Virus record (IMG/VR): IMGVR_UViG_3300030329_006606
Coordinates: 24,817 to 88,816 of that record
Strand: one strand, 5' to 3'
Length of the DNA stretch: 64,000 nt
Source: a virus
In this document: positions 1 to 7,919 of the stretch, piece by piece
How the letters are laid out: each line of letters opens with the position of its first letter
Numbering within the stretch: position 1 is the first letter of the stretch
Made by a program: the position numbers and the translations under genes
The notes under the pieces: model-generated
What the model saw: the letters and a program-made list of their open reading frames with translations, nothing else
What the model was told of the DNA's origin: nothing
Databases searched by the model: none

Positions 1-1230
1 AACGGTACTCCAGCGTTAGACTCAAGGATAATTAATATCCGAGATATAAACTCTAAAGAAGAATACGACAAATTCATGATGGAGGAGATTAATGAATACG
101 TCACTACAGAATACGCGTTAGTATTCCAATCAGACGGCTTCATACTTAACCCAAACGCGTGGGACGAAGAATACCTAAAGTACGATTATATAGGAGCACC
201 GTGGGGCTACCCGGGGAACAAAGGAGTCGGTAACGGGGGCTTCAGTTTAAGGAGTAAAAAATTACTAGAAGAATGCGCAAACGCCACATTCGAAAGAGAG
301 TATGGCGGCTTAGAAAATCAAGAGGACATGCAAATCTGTGTTAAGCACAGAAAATATTTTGAATCGAAAGGTATAAAGTACGCCCCCAAAGAACTTGCAG
401 CCAAATTTAGCATAGAAGGAAACCCAGAAAACGACAGAATATGGACTCATCAATTTGGCTTTCATGACCTAGAGCAAACAGATACTAGTAATTTCATTAT
501 CCCAAACAAAGAAGTAAAGTTCAACGTATTCTACAAGTACAGCGATAAGGGTAAAAGCTCTCAAGTAGACAAGAAAACTATCTTTAAGAACTTTATAAGA
601 CTATTCGGATCACAAAACTTACGAGTGCTGCTCGACAACTCCACAAAAGAATCCCTCGAATTTTTTAAAGGGTATTGCCCCGAAAAAATAATTGAAACTA
701 AACTAGGTAACTCTGCGGCATGCATCCACATATTCGACCAGATAAAAAATCTTGAAGACCACGAAATAGTTTACATATGTGAGGATGACTACCTTCACGC
801 AAGCCAACATTGTAAGGCTCTAATCATAGAAGGCTTACATATTTCTGATTACGTAACTCTCTACGATCACGGAGATAAATACAATCCACCCCATAACCAG
901 AAAGACCCGACTATCAACCCTCAAGTTTCAGAGGGTGGCGAAATGTCTAGAGTATTACTTACTGGAAACTCCCACTGGAAAACCACCAATTCCACCACCA
1001 TGACTTTCGCCGCAAAAGTAAAAACAATAAAAGAAGACTACAAAATCCTTCGGAAATACTGCGAAGAAAATAAATTACCAAACGATATCCCAAATGATTA
1101 TGAGATGTGGCAAGAACTCATCAAGTCTGGGAGAAAACTTGTAAGCTCCCTACCGGGGAGATCAACCCACCTTTGCCCTAATCAAAATTATTCACCATTA
1201 ATCCGTTGGGACATGGTAGCGGAAGCATGA
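1..1230 (+). CDS. Two-domain glycosyltransferase-like protein (5' truncated)
   Basis: The reading frame is open from base 1, so the true start lies outside the window. The N-terminal part (YALVFQSDGF, YDYIGAPW, VGNGGFSLRSK) matches the DUF5672 type of glycosyltransferase-like domain common in phage and LPS loci. A second half contains VYICEDDYLH, an acidic motif like the metal-binding DxD of GT-A enzymes, and ends with PGRSTHLCPNQ. It therefore looks like two sugar-transfer domains in tandem. The stop overlaps the ATG of the GDP-mannose dehydratase gene, which implies co-translation and a shared role in making a sugar polymer or decoration. The acceptor is unknown. Family assignment is fairly safe for the first half and tentative for the second. 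Confidence 0.75.
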   Translation, partial: NGTPALDSRIINIRDINSKEEYDKFMMEEINEYVTTEYALVFQSDGFILNPNAWDEEYLKYDYIGAPWGYPGNKGVGNGGFSLRSKKLLEECANATFEREYGGLENQEDMQICVKHRKYFESKGIKYAPKELAAKFSIEGNPENDRIWTHQFGFHDLEQTDTSNFIIPNKEVKFNVFYKYSDKGKSSQVDKKTIFKNFIRLFGSQNLRVLLDNSTKESLEFFKGYCPEKIIETKLGNSAACIHIFDQIKNLEDHEIVYICEDDYLHASQHCKALIIEGLHISDYVTLYDHGDKYNPPHNQKDPTINPQVSEGGEMSRVLLTGNSHWKTTNSTTMTFAAKVKTIKEDYKILRKYCEENKLPNDIPNDYEMWQELIKSGRKLVSSLPGRSTHLCPNQNYSPLIRWDMVAEA

Positions 1231-2387
1231 AAAAAGTAATTATAACAGGTGTCACAGGTCAAGACGGAAGCCTGATGGCTGATTACTTACTAGGCAACTT
1301 TAAAGATGTTCATGTATATGGCGCCGTAAGAAGGCTGAGCGTAAGCAATCACGAAAACATAAAACATTTAAAAGATGAAGAAAGATTTGAGACTTTTGAT
1401 TTCGACTTATCAGACCCTCACTCAATAAGGAATTGCATACAAGAAATTAAGCCAGATTATTTTGTAAATTTCGCAGCACAATCATTCGTTGGCGTAAGCT
1501 GGGAAATCCCCAGACAAACATTCACAGTTGACGCAGTTGCTGTATTAGACATCCTTGAAGCAATTAGAAAATTCGCACCCGAATGCAGGTTTTACAACGC
1601 GGGCAGCAGTGAAGAGTTTGGAGACGTTCAATACTCTCCTCAAGATGAAGAGCACCCACTTAGACCAAGGAGCCCCTATGGGGCCGCAAAAGCTGCAGCC
1701 CGACACATAGTAAAGGTATATAGGGAATCATACAACCTATTCGCAATACAAGGCTGGCTATTTAACCACGAAGGTGTTCGCAGGGGTGAAGAGTTTGTTA
1801 CGAGAAAAATAACAAAAGGTGTCGCTAGGATTTACAAAGAAGTACACAACCTAGAAAGATGGAAATACCACAACGATGAACCCTTAAATATAGAACCGAT
1901 AGTCCTCGGCAACCTAGATACATACAGAGACTGGAGTGACGCCGAAGATTTCGTGCACGGAGTATGGCTCATGCTAAACGCCTCAGAACCTAAAGAATAT
2001 GTACTAGCAAGCGGCGAAACTCACTCAATAAGAGAATTCGTAGAAAAAGCGTTTAAACAAGTTCATTTAGCATGCGCTTGGGACAACCCAACAGGAGAAC
2101 CTGACGACGAGGGGTACGACCCCATGGAAGAGAAGTATATATACCTACGGCAGAATCGCAACGAAACAGAATACATTCCGCTAGTCACGGTTAGCCCACT
2201 ATTTTACAGGCCCAACGAAGTCAACCTACTACAAGGAGATCCCTCTAAAATAATAAAAGAACTGGAGTACAACAGAAAACCGTCACTAGACATGCTTGTT
2301 TACTCAATGCTCCACGCAGACCTTAAAGATTACTTCCCCCATGGTATACCAGCATTCAAGCCCGAATTCTACGATGACGGAATATAA
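1227..2387 (+). CDS. gmd: GDP-mannose 4,6-dehydratase
   Basis: A short-chain dehydrogenase-type enzyme converting GDP-mannose to GDP-4-keto-6-deoxymannose, the precursor of GDP-fucose, GDP-rhamnose and GDP-perosamine. The NAD(P)-binding motif TGVTGQDGS is at the N-terminus. The catalytic YxxxK is seen as YGAAK, the active-site region as GSSEEFG, and the family signature NHExxRRGxxFVTRKI is well kept. At 386 aa it has near-normal length. The ATG at 1227 is chosen because it overlaps the upstream stop; an in-frame TTG at 1206 would add seven residues with no family support. A segment near residues 290-310 is rich in Asp/Glu. No epimerase or reductase gene follows here, so the next sugar step is left to the host or to genes outside the window. 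Confidence 0.93.
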   Translation: MKKVIITGVTGQDGSLMADYLLGNFKDVHVYGAVRRLSVSNHENIKHLKDEERFETFDFDLSDPHSIRNCIQEIKPDYFVNFAAQSFVGVSWEIPRQTFTVDAVAVLDILEAIRKFAPECRFYNAGSSEEFGDVQYSPQDEEHPLRPRSPYGAAKAAARHIVKVYRESYNLFAIQGWLFNHEGVRRGEEFVTRKITKGVARIYKEVHNLERWKYHNDEPLNIEPIVLGNLDTYRDWSDAEDFVHGVWLMLNASEPKEYVLASGETHSIREFVEKAFKQVHLACAWDNPTGEPDDEGYDPMEEKYIYLRQNRNETEYIPLVTVSPLFYRPNEVNLLQGDPSKIIKELEYNRKPSLDMLVYSMLHADLKDYFPHGIPAFKPEFYDDGI

Positions 2388-2389
2388 GG

Positions 2390-2423
2390 TTGACTCACTA
2401 AAAAACCCTGATACACTATAATA
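2390..2423 (+). promoter_or_regulatory. Sigma70-like promoter, leaderless start
   Basis: TTGACT (2390-2395), a 16 bp spacer, then TACACT (2412-2417) and 6 nt to the GTG at 2424, so the predicted +1 is the start codon itself. An overlapping TATAAT (2417-2422) is a closer -10 match but would need a 21 bp spacer. The same geometry recurs at five other protein-coding units in this strand. Confidence 0.6.
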
Positions 2424-2816
2424 GTGGCTTACTCTAACAAGAAAGTAAAAAACAAATTTCAATTTCTTGTATGGAGGTTTCTAGTGGAACCAGAAAAATG
2501 CAGTTGGCCCAAAGAAATTAAGATAGCTAAAACATTATTTTCAAAATACCCAAACTTTATGTTTTGGAAATGGTTAGAGCTAATCAATAAACATGGGTAT
2601 AAATATAAGGTTAATTCCTTAGCGTATTTTTTAACAGAAAAAGGTAAAGTACTAGTGCATAATAAGTATGTGTTTTACAGAAACTTTAAAAATACAGGGA
2701 TATATAATCCCAAAAAAATAAATCTAGAAGACAAGAAGATAGGTAAAGATAAGAAGGTAAATAAAAAATTTAAATTATTTGATTTTATTCGTTATGGCAA
2801 GAAAGAAAAAAACTGA
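2424..2816 (+). CDS. Hypothetical basic protein
   Basis: 130 aa, rich in Lys and aromatic residues (FMFWKWLEL, KYKVNSLAYF), with a strongly basic C-terminus (KKIGKDKKVNKKFKLF). I do not recognise a family. The first codon is GTG, placed exactly at the predicted transcription start of the promoter at 2390. Its end overlaps the ATG of the recA-like gene at 2794 by 23 nt, so the two are probably co-expressed. Local base composition is more AT-rich than the neighbours. A nucleic-acid-binding accessory role in recombination would fit the charge and position but is only a guess. Confidence 0.65.
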   Translation: MAYSNKKVKNKFQFLVWRFLVEPEKCSWPKEIKIAKTLFSKYPNFMFWKWLELINKHGYKYKVNSLAYFLTEKGKVLVHNKYVFYRNFKNTGIYNPKKINLEDKKIGKDKKVNKKFKLFDFIRYGKKEKN

Positions 2817-3894
2817 TACAGAAGAAGGTAAATCCCCCTTAGGTCAGATACAGACCTACCTAGAGCAAAACAAGGCGGATCATTATAACTTTGAAGAAGA
2901 AAGAAGTTATGTAGTTTCGAGCGGAAGCTTACTCTTGGATATAGAAATGGGTGGTGGTATTGGCCCCGGGATCATCCGAGCCTCAGGAATAACAGAGGGA
3001 GGTAAAACATCCTGCGCCCTTTCCTTTGCTAAAAATTTCCAGAAGATGGATAATGCTATGGTAGTCTACATTAAATCAGAAGGCAGACTCTCTCAAGAGA
3101 TGCTTGAAAGATCTGGTGTAGATACAAACGAAGACAAATGGTTCGTTTATAAAAGTAACGTTTATGAATCGGTTATTAACCTAATGAGGGAGTTAGTAAA
3201 GAATAATCCTGAGAACTATAAGTATATGTTTATTATAGATTCAATGGATTCCTTGGTTCCAAAAAATGACCTAGAGAAACCACCCGAAGAAGCAAACAAG
3301 GTGGCTGGCGGAGCATTACTTAGCGCAGACTTTCTCCGCAAAATGGCCCTAGGACTAACAACCCGCGGCCACATATGTTATATGGTGTCACAAGTAAGAA
3401 GCAAAGTTTCCATAAACCCTTACGAGAAAGTAGATGCTCGCGTAACAAATGCCTCAGGAGGCAACGCATTACTACACTACAGTGACTGGATTATTGAATT
3501 TCAAGAAAGACACCTGAAAGATATTATAAGCACCCAACCTCAAGGCAAAGGCGATCTCTTAGGCCACTGGTGTAAGGTTGTATTTAAAAAGAGCCCGAAC
3601 GAAAAAACGGGCACCATGGTCAGATACCCTATTAGATATGGCCGAACAGATGGAAAGAGTATATGGGTCGAGTATGAAGTAGTAGACATGATGTTGCAGT
3701 GGGACATGGCCTCAGCCAGAGGAGCGTGGGTTACGATCTCTGACGAAGTGGTAGAAGAAGTGCAAGAAAAAACAGGTCAAGAATTTAAAAAACAACACCA
3801 AGGTATGGACAACTTCAGGAAATACCTTGAAGAGAACAAGGAGATAGGTAAACATCTTTTTTATAAATTTAGAGATGTTTTGAAAAAGTCTTAA
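2794..3894 (+). CDS. RecA/UvsX-like recombinase
   Basis: 366 aa ATPase of the RecA family, which forms filaments on single-stranded DNA and drives strand exchange in phage recombination-dependent replication and repair. The Walker A motif GITEGGKT covers residues 65-72. The Walker B-type strand is YMFIIDSMDSL, and the later VSQVRSKVS and NASGGNALLHY segments correspond to the L1/L2 DNA-binding region. Length is like RecA and T4 UvsX. The start at ATG 2794 gives MARKKK; an upstream TTG would add five residues without support. It is the second gene of the unit starting at 2424, and its end contains the -35 box of the tmRNA promoter. Confidence 0.9.
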   Translation: MARKKKTDTEEGKSPLGQIQTYLEQNKADHYNFEEERSYVVSSGSLLLDIEMGGGIGPGIIRASGITEGGKTSCALSFAKNFQKMDNAMVVYIKSEGRLSQEMLERSGVDTNEDKWFVYKSNVYESVINLMRELVKNNPENYKYMFIIDSMDSLVPKNDLEKPPEEANKVAGGALLSADFLRKMALGLTTRGHICYMVSQVRSKVSINPYEKVDARVTNASGGNALLHYSDWIIEFQERHLKDIISTQPQGKGDLLGHWCKVVFKKSPNEKTGTMVRYPIRYGRTDGKSIWVEYEVVDMMLQWDMASARGAWVTISDEVVEEVQEKTGQEFKKQHQGMDNFRKYLEENKEIGKHLFYKFRDVLKKS

Positions 3895-3915
3895 TCTATG
3901 TGTATAATATTTTAT
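3880..3915 (+). promoter_or_regulatory. Promoter of the tmRNA gene
   Basis: TTGAAA (3880-3885), 17 bp spacer, perfect TATAAT (3903-3908), then 7 nt to G3916, which is also the first base of the tmRNA acceptor stem. Transcription could therefore begin at or within a base of the mature 5' end. The -35 box lies inside the end of the recA-like gene. Confidence 0.75.
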
Positions 3916-4342
3916 GGGAGCGTACTGGATTCGATTTAGAACCTTACGCCAGATTGCAAGCAGAGGATAATGGTTGGCCTCTTAAAACATCCATTAAAAA
4001 ATCCAAATGCCAATGATACCATTGACATGGAGATGGCCCCTTCGCTAGCCGAAGCTGACGCGATCCTCGCTAAGTTCGGTTATGTTGAAGAGGAAACTCT
4101 CCAACTAGCAGCTTAAGTTCTGCTACGTCCTACTCTGGATGCTCGTTAAAGAGATAGGGCGACGACAGCGAGCAAAACACTGGTTGAGTCTGGTTGAGTC
4201 TCCAGTAGTTTAAAAAAAGATAGACCAAACCTTACGTGAAGTCGTCGGCCACGGACACGTATTGAATTAGGCCGACTAAGCTTGTAGTACATTTGAGCCG
4301 ATGGCTTTAAAGACGCGGGTTCGACTCCCGCCGCTTCCACCA
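3916..4342 (+). ncRNA. ssrA: tmRNA (transfer-messenger RNA), one-piece
   Basis: Rescues stalled ribosomes by acting first as an alanyl-tRNA and then as a short mRNA. The 5' GGGAGCG pairs perfectly (one G-U) with CGCTTCC before the discriminator A, and CCA is encoded (4340-4342). The conserved 5' CTGGATTCGA context and a T-arm CGGGTTCGACTCCCG are present. A tag frame ends at TAA 4114-4116; the most likely tag is AKFGYVEEETLQLAA from GCT at 4069, ending LAA as protease-degron tags do. A CTTCG/CGAAG hairpin just before it fits the PK1 position. At 427 nt it is longer than most, and a TGGTTGAGTC repeat near 4181-4200 suggests a small internal duplication. SmpB is not encoded in the window. Confidence 0.93.
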
Positions 4343-4351
4343 ATTTAAATT

Positions 4352-4873
4352 ATGGCTCATCCACAACAGGCAGAATTCTGCAATAAGGTTAAGGCGCTTT
4401 TCCCAAACCACTTTACTGGTGTCAACGTCTTAGATTGCGGCTCCCAAGATATTAACGGCAACAACAGATATTTATTTGAAAATTCTCAATACCTCGGGAT
4501 AGACTTAGGCGAAGGACGAAACGTAGACGTAGTTTGCCCTATGTCTAAGTTTAAATCTGATTCTGGATATCAGACGATTATTTCCACAGAAGCTTTTGAA
4601 CACGACAAAGACTTCGACGCCAGTTTAAAAAATATTTTAAACCTCCTACTTCCCGGGGGCCTATTCCTAATGACTTGCGCTGGCCACGGTAGACAAGAAC
4701 ATGGCACTCATAGAACCACTGGGTCTGACTCACCATACACCTTAGATTTCTATCAAAACAGATACCCCGAAGACTTCAGTAAAGCTATTGACCTATACAA
4801 AGAATTTAAAAAATTCTCCTTTGAATACAACAGCGAAACCCGAGATTTATATTTTTGGGGATTAAAATACTAG
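4352..4873 (+). CDS. SAM-dependent methyltransferase (class I)
   Basis: 173 aa. Motif I is VLDCGSQDINGNNRY, followed by the acidic LGIDLGEGRNVDVV and a catalytic-domain strand ISTEAFEHD, then LLLPGGLFLMTCAG, all typical of a Rossmann-fold methyltransferase of the UbiE/Methyltransf_11 type. The C-terminal half (GHGRQEHGTHR) may hold the substrate. The substrate is unknown; nearby glycosyltransferases and carbamoyltransferase make a sugar or small-molecule acceptor plausible. The ATG lies 10 nt after the CCA end of the tmRNA with no terminator seen, so this gene is probably read through from the tmRNA promoter and its mRNA freed by tmRNA 3' processing. Confidence 0.8.
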   Translation: MAHPQQAEFCNKVKALFPNHFTGVNVLDCGSQDINGNNRYLFENSQYLGIDLGEGRNVDVVCPMSKFKSDSGYQTIISTEAFEHDKDFDASLKNILNLLLPGGLFLMTCAGHGRQEHGTHRTTGSDSPYTLDFYQNRYPEDFSKAIDLYKEFKKFSFEYNSETRDLYFWGLKY

Positions 4874-4879
4874 ATTTGC

Positions 4880-5296
4880 ATGAGACTATTCAATATACAC
4901 GGTCGCGCACAAAACAAGAATGTCGCAAAATACGCAATAGATTGGGATAAAAAATCTAAATCAAAATTGCAGAAAAGCGTTAAAGACTTCCTGAGACCCT
5001 ACTGGAAAGCCCACGTGGTATTCGAGGAGTTCCCAGTGTATGGAACTAGATTGAGGGTAGATTTTTTAAATGCAACAAACAAGATAGCCATAGAAGTTAA
5101 CGGCCCACAACACAATGCTTTTCATAAGTTTTTCCACGGTAACTCTAGAGCCAAATACCTTGAATCAATCAAGAGAGATATGCAAAAAGCTCAATGGTTA
5201 ACAGATAATAAATTCCACTTAGTGGAGTTAGAGGAAGAAGATATCTTAAATATGTCAAAGAAAACTTTTGAAGAGAAATTTAAGATTTCCCTTTAA
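4880..5296 (+). CDS. Small PD-(D/E)XK endonuclease, Vsr/DUF559-like
   Basis: 138 aa. The core RVDF...IAIEVNGPQHNAF gives the D-(x)n-E-x-N/K signature of PD-(D/E)XK nucleases, and the following R...KRDMQKAQWLTDNKFHLVELEEEDI is the usual helix and strand after it in Vsr-like and DUF559 proteins. A role in trimming or resolving replication and recombination intermediates fits its position between recA, methyltransferase and helicase genes. Homing or mismatch nicking are alternatives. It starts 7 nt after the methyltransferase stop. Confidence 0.75.
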   Translation: MRLFNIHGRAQNKNVAKYAIDWDKKSKSKLQKSVKDFLRPYWKAHVVFEEFPVYGTRLRVDFLNATNKIAIEVNGPQHNAFHKFFHGNSRAKYLESIKRDMQKAQWLTDNKFHLVELEEEDILNMSKKTFEEKFKISL

Positions 5297-5300
5297 AGTC

Positions 5301-5338
5301 TTGACTGAGATAAAAATTCAGCTATACTTTAAAGTAAG
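5301..5338 (+). promoter_or_regulatory. Sigma70-like promoter for helicase-primase unit
   Basis: TTGACT (5301-5306), 16 bp spacer, TATACT (5323-5328), 10 nt to the ATG at 5339. The predicted leader is about four nt, too short for a ribosome binding site. Confidence 0.7.
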
Positions 5339-6823
5339 ATGGACTCAATTTATTCTATACAAGTAGAGAAGCATGTCTTAGGAGGGCTAATTAAAATTCC
5401 AAAATCCTTCGCGGACGTGGAGAAATACATCACGGAAAAAGACTTTGTCAATGAAGTTCATCAAACCGTTTTTCGTGTTCTCCGAGAAGTTATTTTAGAG
5501 AGAGGAACAGTAGACACGGTTATTCTTGCTGAGAAAATAAAAAATATAGGAATATCATTCAAGGATGACATTAATATTTACGACTACCTTGAGGCTATTT
5601 CTTTCAGCCAGATAACCTACAAAGCAATTATAGAAGCATCTCAAGAATTAAAGAAACTTACTGTACGTAGAGAGCTTTACCATAAGTGCGACGAAATTAA
5701 AAAATTTATCAAAGAGAACGGTGAAGAACAAATTGATGCAATCGTGAGCGAGGTGGACTCCCTGTATGGAGAACAACTCAGAACCTATGAGATAGAAGAT
5801 GAGCCAATCAATATATTCGAAACTATGAGAGACAATGTAGAAGAAAGAGGAAACAACCCACAAGACGACATGGGGATTCAAACCCCATACCCAGAATTTA
5901 ACAGATTATATGGTGGCCTTCGCCCCGGCAACCTCTACGCTATAGTAGCTAGACCGGGGCAAGGCAAAACAACTTGGTTAAATGACATCTGCTTTAAGAC
6001 AGCAAAGATGAATAAAATACCCGTTCTCATCTTGGATACAGAGATGAGTTCAATGGATATTCAATCCAGAATAGCCTCGGCACTCACAGGGGTTCCGCCT
6101 TGGTACATAGAAACAGGAAACTGGCGCAAAAATCCAGAGCTTATAGATAAAGTGAGAGAAGGACTGAAAAGCGTTCGCAATGAGAACCTCCATCACTTTT
6201 TCGTTGGTAATAAAAATATAGATCAAATTTGTTCTCTGGTAAGGCGCTGGCACTTGACTCACGTGGGCCGCGGAAACCCATTCGTGCTTGGTTATGACTA
6301 TGTTAAGCTTACCGGAGAGAAAGTTGGCAACAACTGGGGAGAACACCAAGCTATCGGTGACAAAATTGACAAGCTCAAGAAACTGTCAGAAGAGTTACAA
6401 TGCCCCCTAATCACAGCAATGCAACTAAATAGGTCCGGCGAAAACTTTAACCGCCGCGCGCAAGGTGTGGTGGATGATAGCTCTGCCATATCTTTGTCAG
6501 ATAGACTTCAGTGGTTTGCATCATTTGTTGCAATTTTTCGCCGAAAAGTTGTGGAAGAAATCGCTGAGGATGGAGAGCAATTCGGAACCCATAAGCTCAT
6601 ACCGCTTAAGACTAGGTTCCAAGGTAAAGACGCGGCCGGTCATCATGATATTGTCAGAAGGTTAGGTCAAGACGGAGAAGAACGTTGGGTGAATAATTAT
6701 TTAAATTTTAATTGTGAAAACTTTAATGTTCGAGAAATGGGCTCCCTAAGGGATGTAGACGCTAGAGCAAGAGAGCAATATCTAGTAGAAGGAGAAAATC
6801 CACATGACGGAGACGTAATATAA
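5339..6823 (+). CDS. dnaB: Replicative DNA helicase, DnaB family
   Basis: 494 aa hexameric 5'-3' helicase. The N-terminal DnaB domain is seen as EKHVLGGLIKIP and VHQTVFRVL. The RecA-like core has Walker A ARPGQGKTTW near residues 202-211, Walker B-type FVLGYDYVKL, then ITAMQLNR and a SDRLQWFASFVAIFRRK region. The spacing fits full-length DnaB, with somewhat divergent motifs as is usual in phages. It is first in its unit, with a nearly leaderless start, and is followed 1 nt after its stop by the primase. No helicase loader gene is recognisable. Confidence 0.92.
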   Translation: MDSIYSIQVEKHVLGGLIKIPKSFADVEKYITEKDFVNEVHQTVFRVLREVILERGTVDTVILAEKIKNIGISFKDDINIYDYLEAISFSQITYKAIIEASQELKKLTVRRELYHKCDEIKKFIKENGEEQIDAIVSEVDSLYGEQLRTYEIEDEPINIFETMRDNVEERGNNPQDDMGIQTPYPEFNRLYGGLRPGNLYAIVARPGQGKTTWLNDICFKTAKMNKIPVLILDTEMSSMDIQSRIASALTGVPPWYIETGNWRKNPELIDKVREGLKSVRNENLHHFFVGNKNIDQICSLVRRWHLTHVGRGNPFVLGYDYVKLTGEKVGNNWGEHQAIGDKIDKLKKLSEELQCPLITAMQLNRSGENFNRRAQGVVDDSSAISLSDRLQWFASFVAIFRRKVVEEIAEDGEQFGTHKLIPLKTRFQGKDAAGHHDIVRRLGQDGEERWVNNYLNFNCENFNVREMGSLRDVDARAREQYLVEGENPHDGDVI

Positions 6824-6824
6824 A

Positions 6825-7736
6825 ATGGACTACAAAGAAATATTATTAGACATGGGGTATTCGAACATAATCGATAACGGTAGAGAGTTAAGAACTAAGC
6901 CGATCTACCGCGACTCAAGCAGCAATACGGTTCTAAGCATCAGGAAAGACACCGGCCACTTCATTGATTTCAGCAAGCAAATCAGTGGATCATTCTTAGA
7001 ACTGGTTAAGATTTCCCAAGGGTTTAAGGATTACAAAGAAGCTCAAAACTATTTAGAAGATAAAGGCAGCGTCACAAGAAAAGTTATCCGTAAGCCTGAG
7101 GTGAAATCCCCAAAAGTTTTTCCCTCGGAATACTTATCAAAACTCCTACCAGATCATAGCTACTGGATTGACAGGGGTATAGAAAAATCAGTGTTAGAGG
7201 AATTCGGCGGCGGCCTTTGTAAGACGGGGAGTATGGAGGGCCGCTACGTATTCCCTATTTTAACCTCCAAGAATGAATTGATAGGAGTCTCCGGAAGAGA
7301 CGTGGAAAACAGGGAATCTAAACCAAAGTGGAAACATAAAGGTACTAAAGCTTTCTGGAAATACCCATTACAAATTAATTATAAGATTCTTAAAGAAAAG
7401 AAAGAAATCATACTTATCGAGAGTATCGGTGACGGTCTATCCCTCTGGCAAGCTGGCGTTAAGAATTTTATAGTCACATTCGGTTTAGATTTAAATACTA
7501 ATTTAGTTAATTTATTTTTAAAATTAGACCCCAAGAAAATATATATCTCATTCAATAATGATTCAAATAATAATAATGCAGGTAATTTAGCAGCAGAAAA
7601 AGCAAAGAAAAAATTATGTAAATATTTTGATCATAATCAAATCTCTATTAAATTACCTACAAAGAAAGATTTTGGAGAAATGAGTATGAAGGAGATAAAA
7701 GAATGGCAAATTAATACTTGCCAATCTGTAAAATAA
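6825..7736 (+). CDS. DNA primase, DnaG/TOPRIM type
   Basis: 303 aa, much shorter than bacterial DnaG. The N-terminus (ELRTKPIYRDSS, GHFIDFSKQISGSFLELVK) resembles the folded core of a CHC2-type domain but lacks the zinc cysteines. The TOPRIM domain has the acidic motif IILIESIGDGLSLWQAG (catalytic Glu) and KIYISFNNDSNNNNAGN, which matches the second TOPRIM motif with Asn in place of the first Asp of the usual DxD. It makes RNA primers for the DnaB fork just upstream. The final bases of the gene hold the -35 box of the next promoter. Confidence 0.85.
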   Translation: MDYKEILLDMGYSNIIDNGRELRTKPIYRDSSSNTVLSIRKDTGHFIDFSKQISGSFLELVKISQGFKDYKEAQNYLEDKGSVTRKVIRKPEVKSPKVFPSEYLSKLLPDHSYWIDRGIEKSVLEEFGGGLCKTGSMEGRYVFPILTSKNELIGVSGRDVENRESKPKWKHKGTKAFWKYPLQINYKILKEKKEIILIESIGDGLSLWQAGVKNFIVTFGLDLNTNLVNLFLKLDPKKIYISFNNDSNNNNAGNLAAEKAKKKLCKYFDHNQISIKLPTKKDFGEMSMKEIKEWQINTCQSVK

Positions 7737-7754
7737 TAATATAATATTACTAAC
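7718..7754 (+). promoter_or_regulatory. Sigma70-like promoter for the metabolic unit
   Basis: TTGCCA (7718-7723) lies inside the primase 3' end, followed by a 16 bp spacer, perfect TATAAT (7740-7745) and 9 nt to the ATG at 7755. The predicted leader is about three nt. Confidence 0.65.
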
Positions 7755-7919
7755 ATGGCACTCAAAATACAAAAACAAGAACGTAAAACTGTAGATAAAA
7801 AAACTAGACAGGGCTGTAGCAACAACAGCAAAGGTATGAAGAAGTACAGAGGGCAAGGCGGACCAAGAAAAAGATGCCGCCAGTCTTGTAAGCCCGGAAG
7901 ACGGGGGGCTAAAAAATGA
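7755..7919 (+). CDS. Small basic protein, Arg/Lys-rich
   Basis: 54 aa from ATG 7755 to TGA 7917-7919. It is extremely basic, with KKTRQGCSNNS, MKKYRGQGGPRKR and CKPGRRGAKK. The KKYRGQG motif resembles the tails of tiny basic proteins I associate with T4-like cyanophages, whose function is not known to me. Three cysteines are present. It is the first gene of a unit, begins right after a promoter, and its stop overlaps the next start by ATGA. A nucleic-acid or ribosome-binding role is suggested by charge alone. Confidence 0.7.
   Translation: MALKIQKQERKTVDKKTRQGCSNNSKGMKKYRGQGGPRKRCRQSCKPGRRGAKK

Noticed and set aside
2417-2422. TATAAT as -10 of the promoter at 2390
   Set aside because: It needs a 21 bp spacer; TACACT with 16 bp fits the other promoters, though the perfect hexamer keeps this open.
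4146-4343. Minus-strand 65-codon frame starting MVEAAGVEPAS
   Set aside because: It is antisense to the tmRNA 3' part; VEAAGVEPAS-like frames are a known artefact of the T-arm and acceptor sequence.
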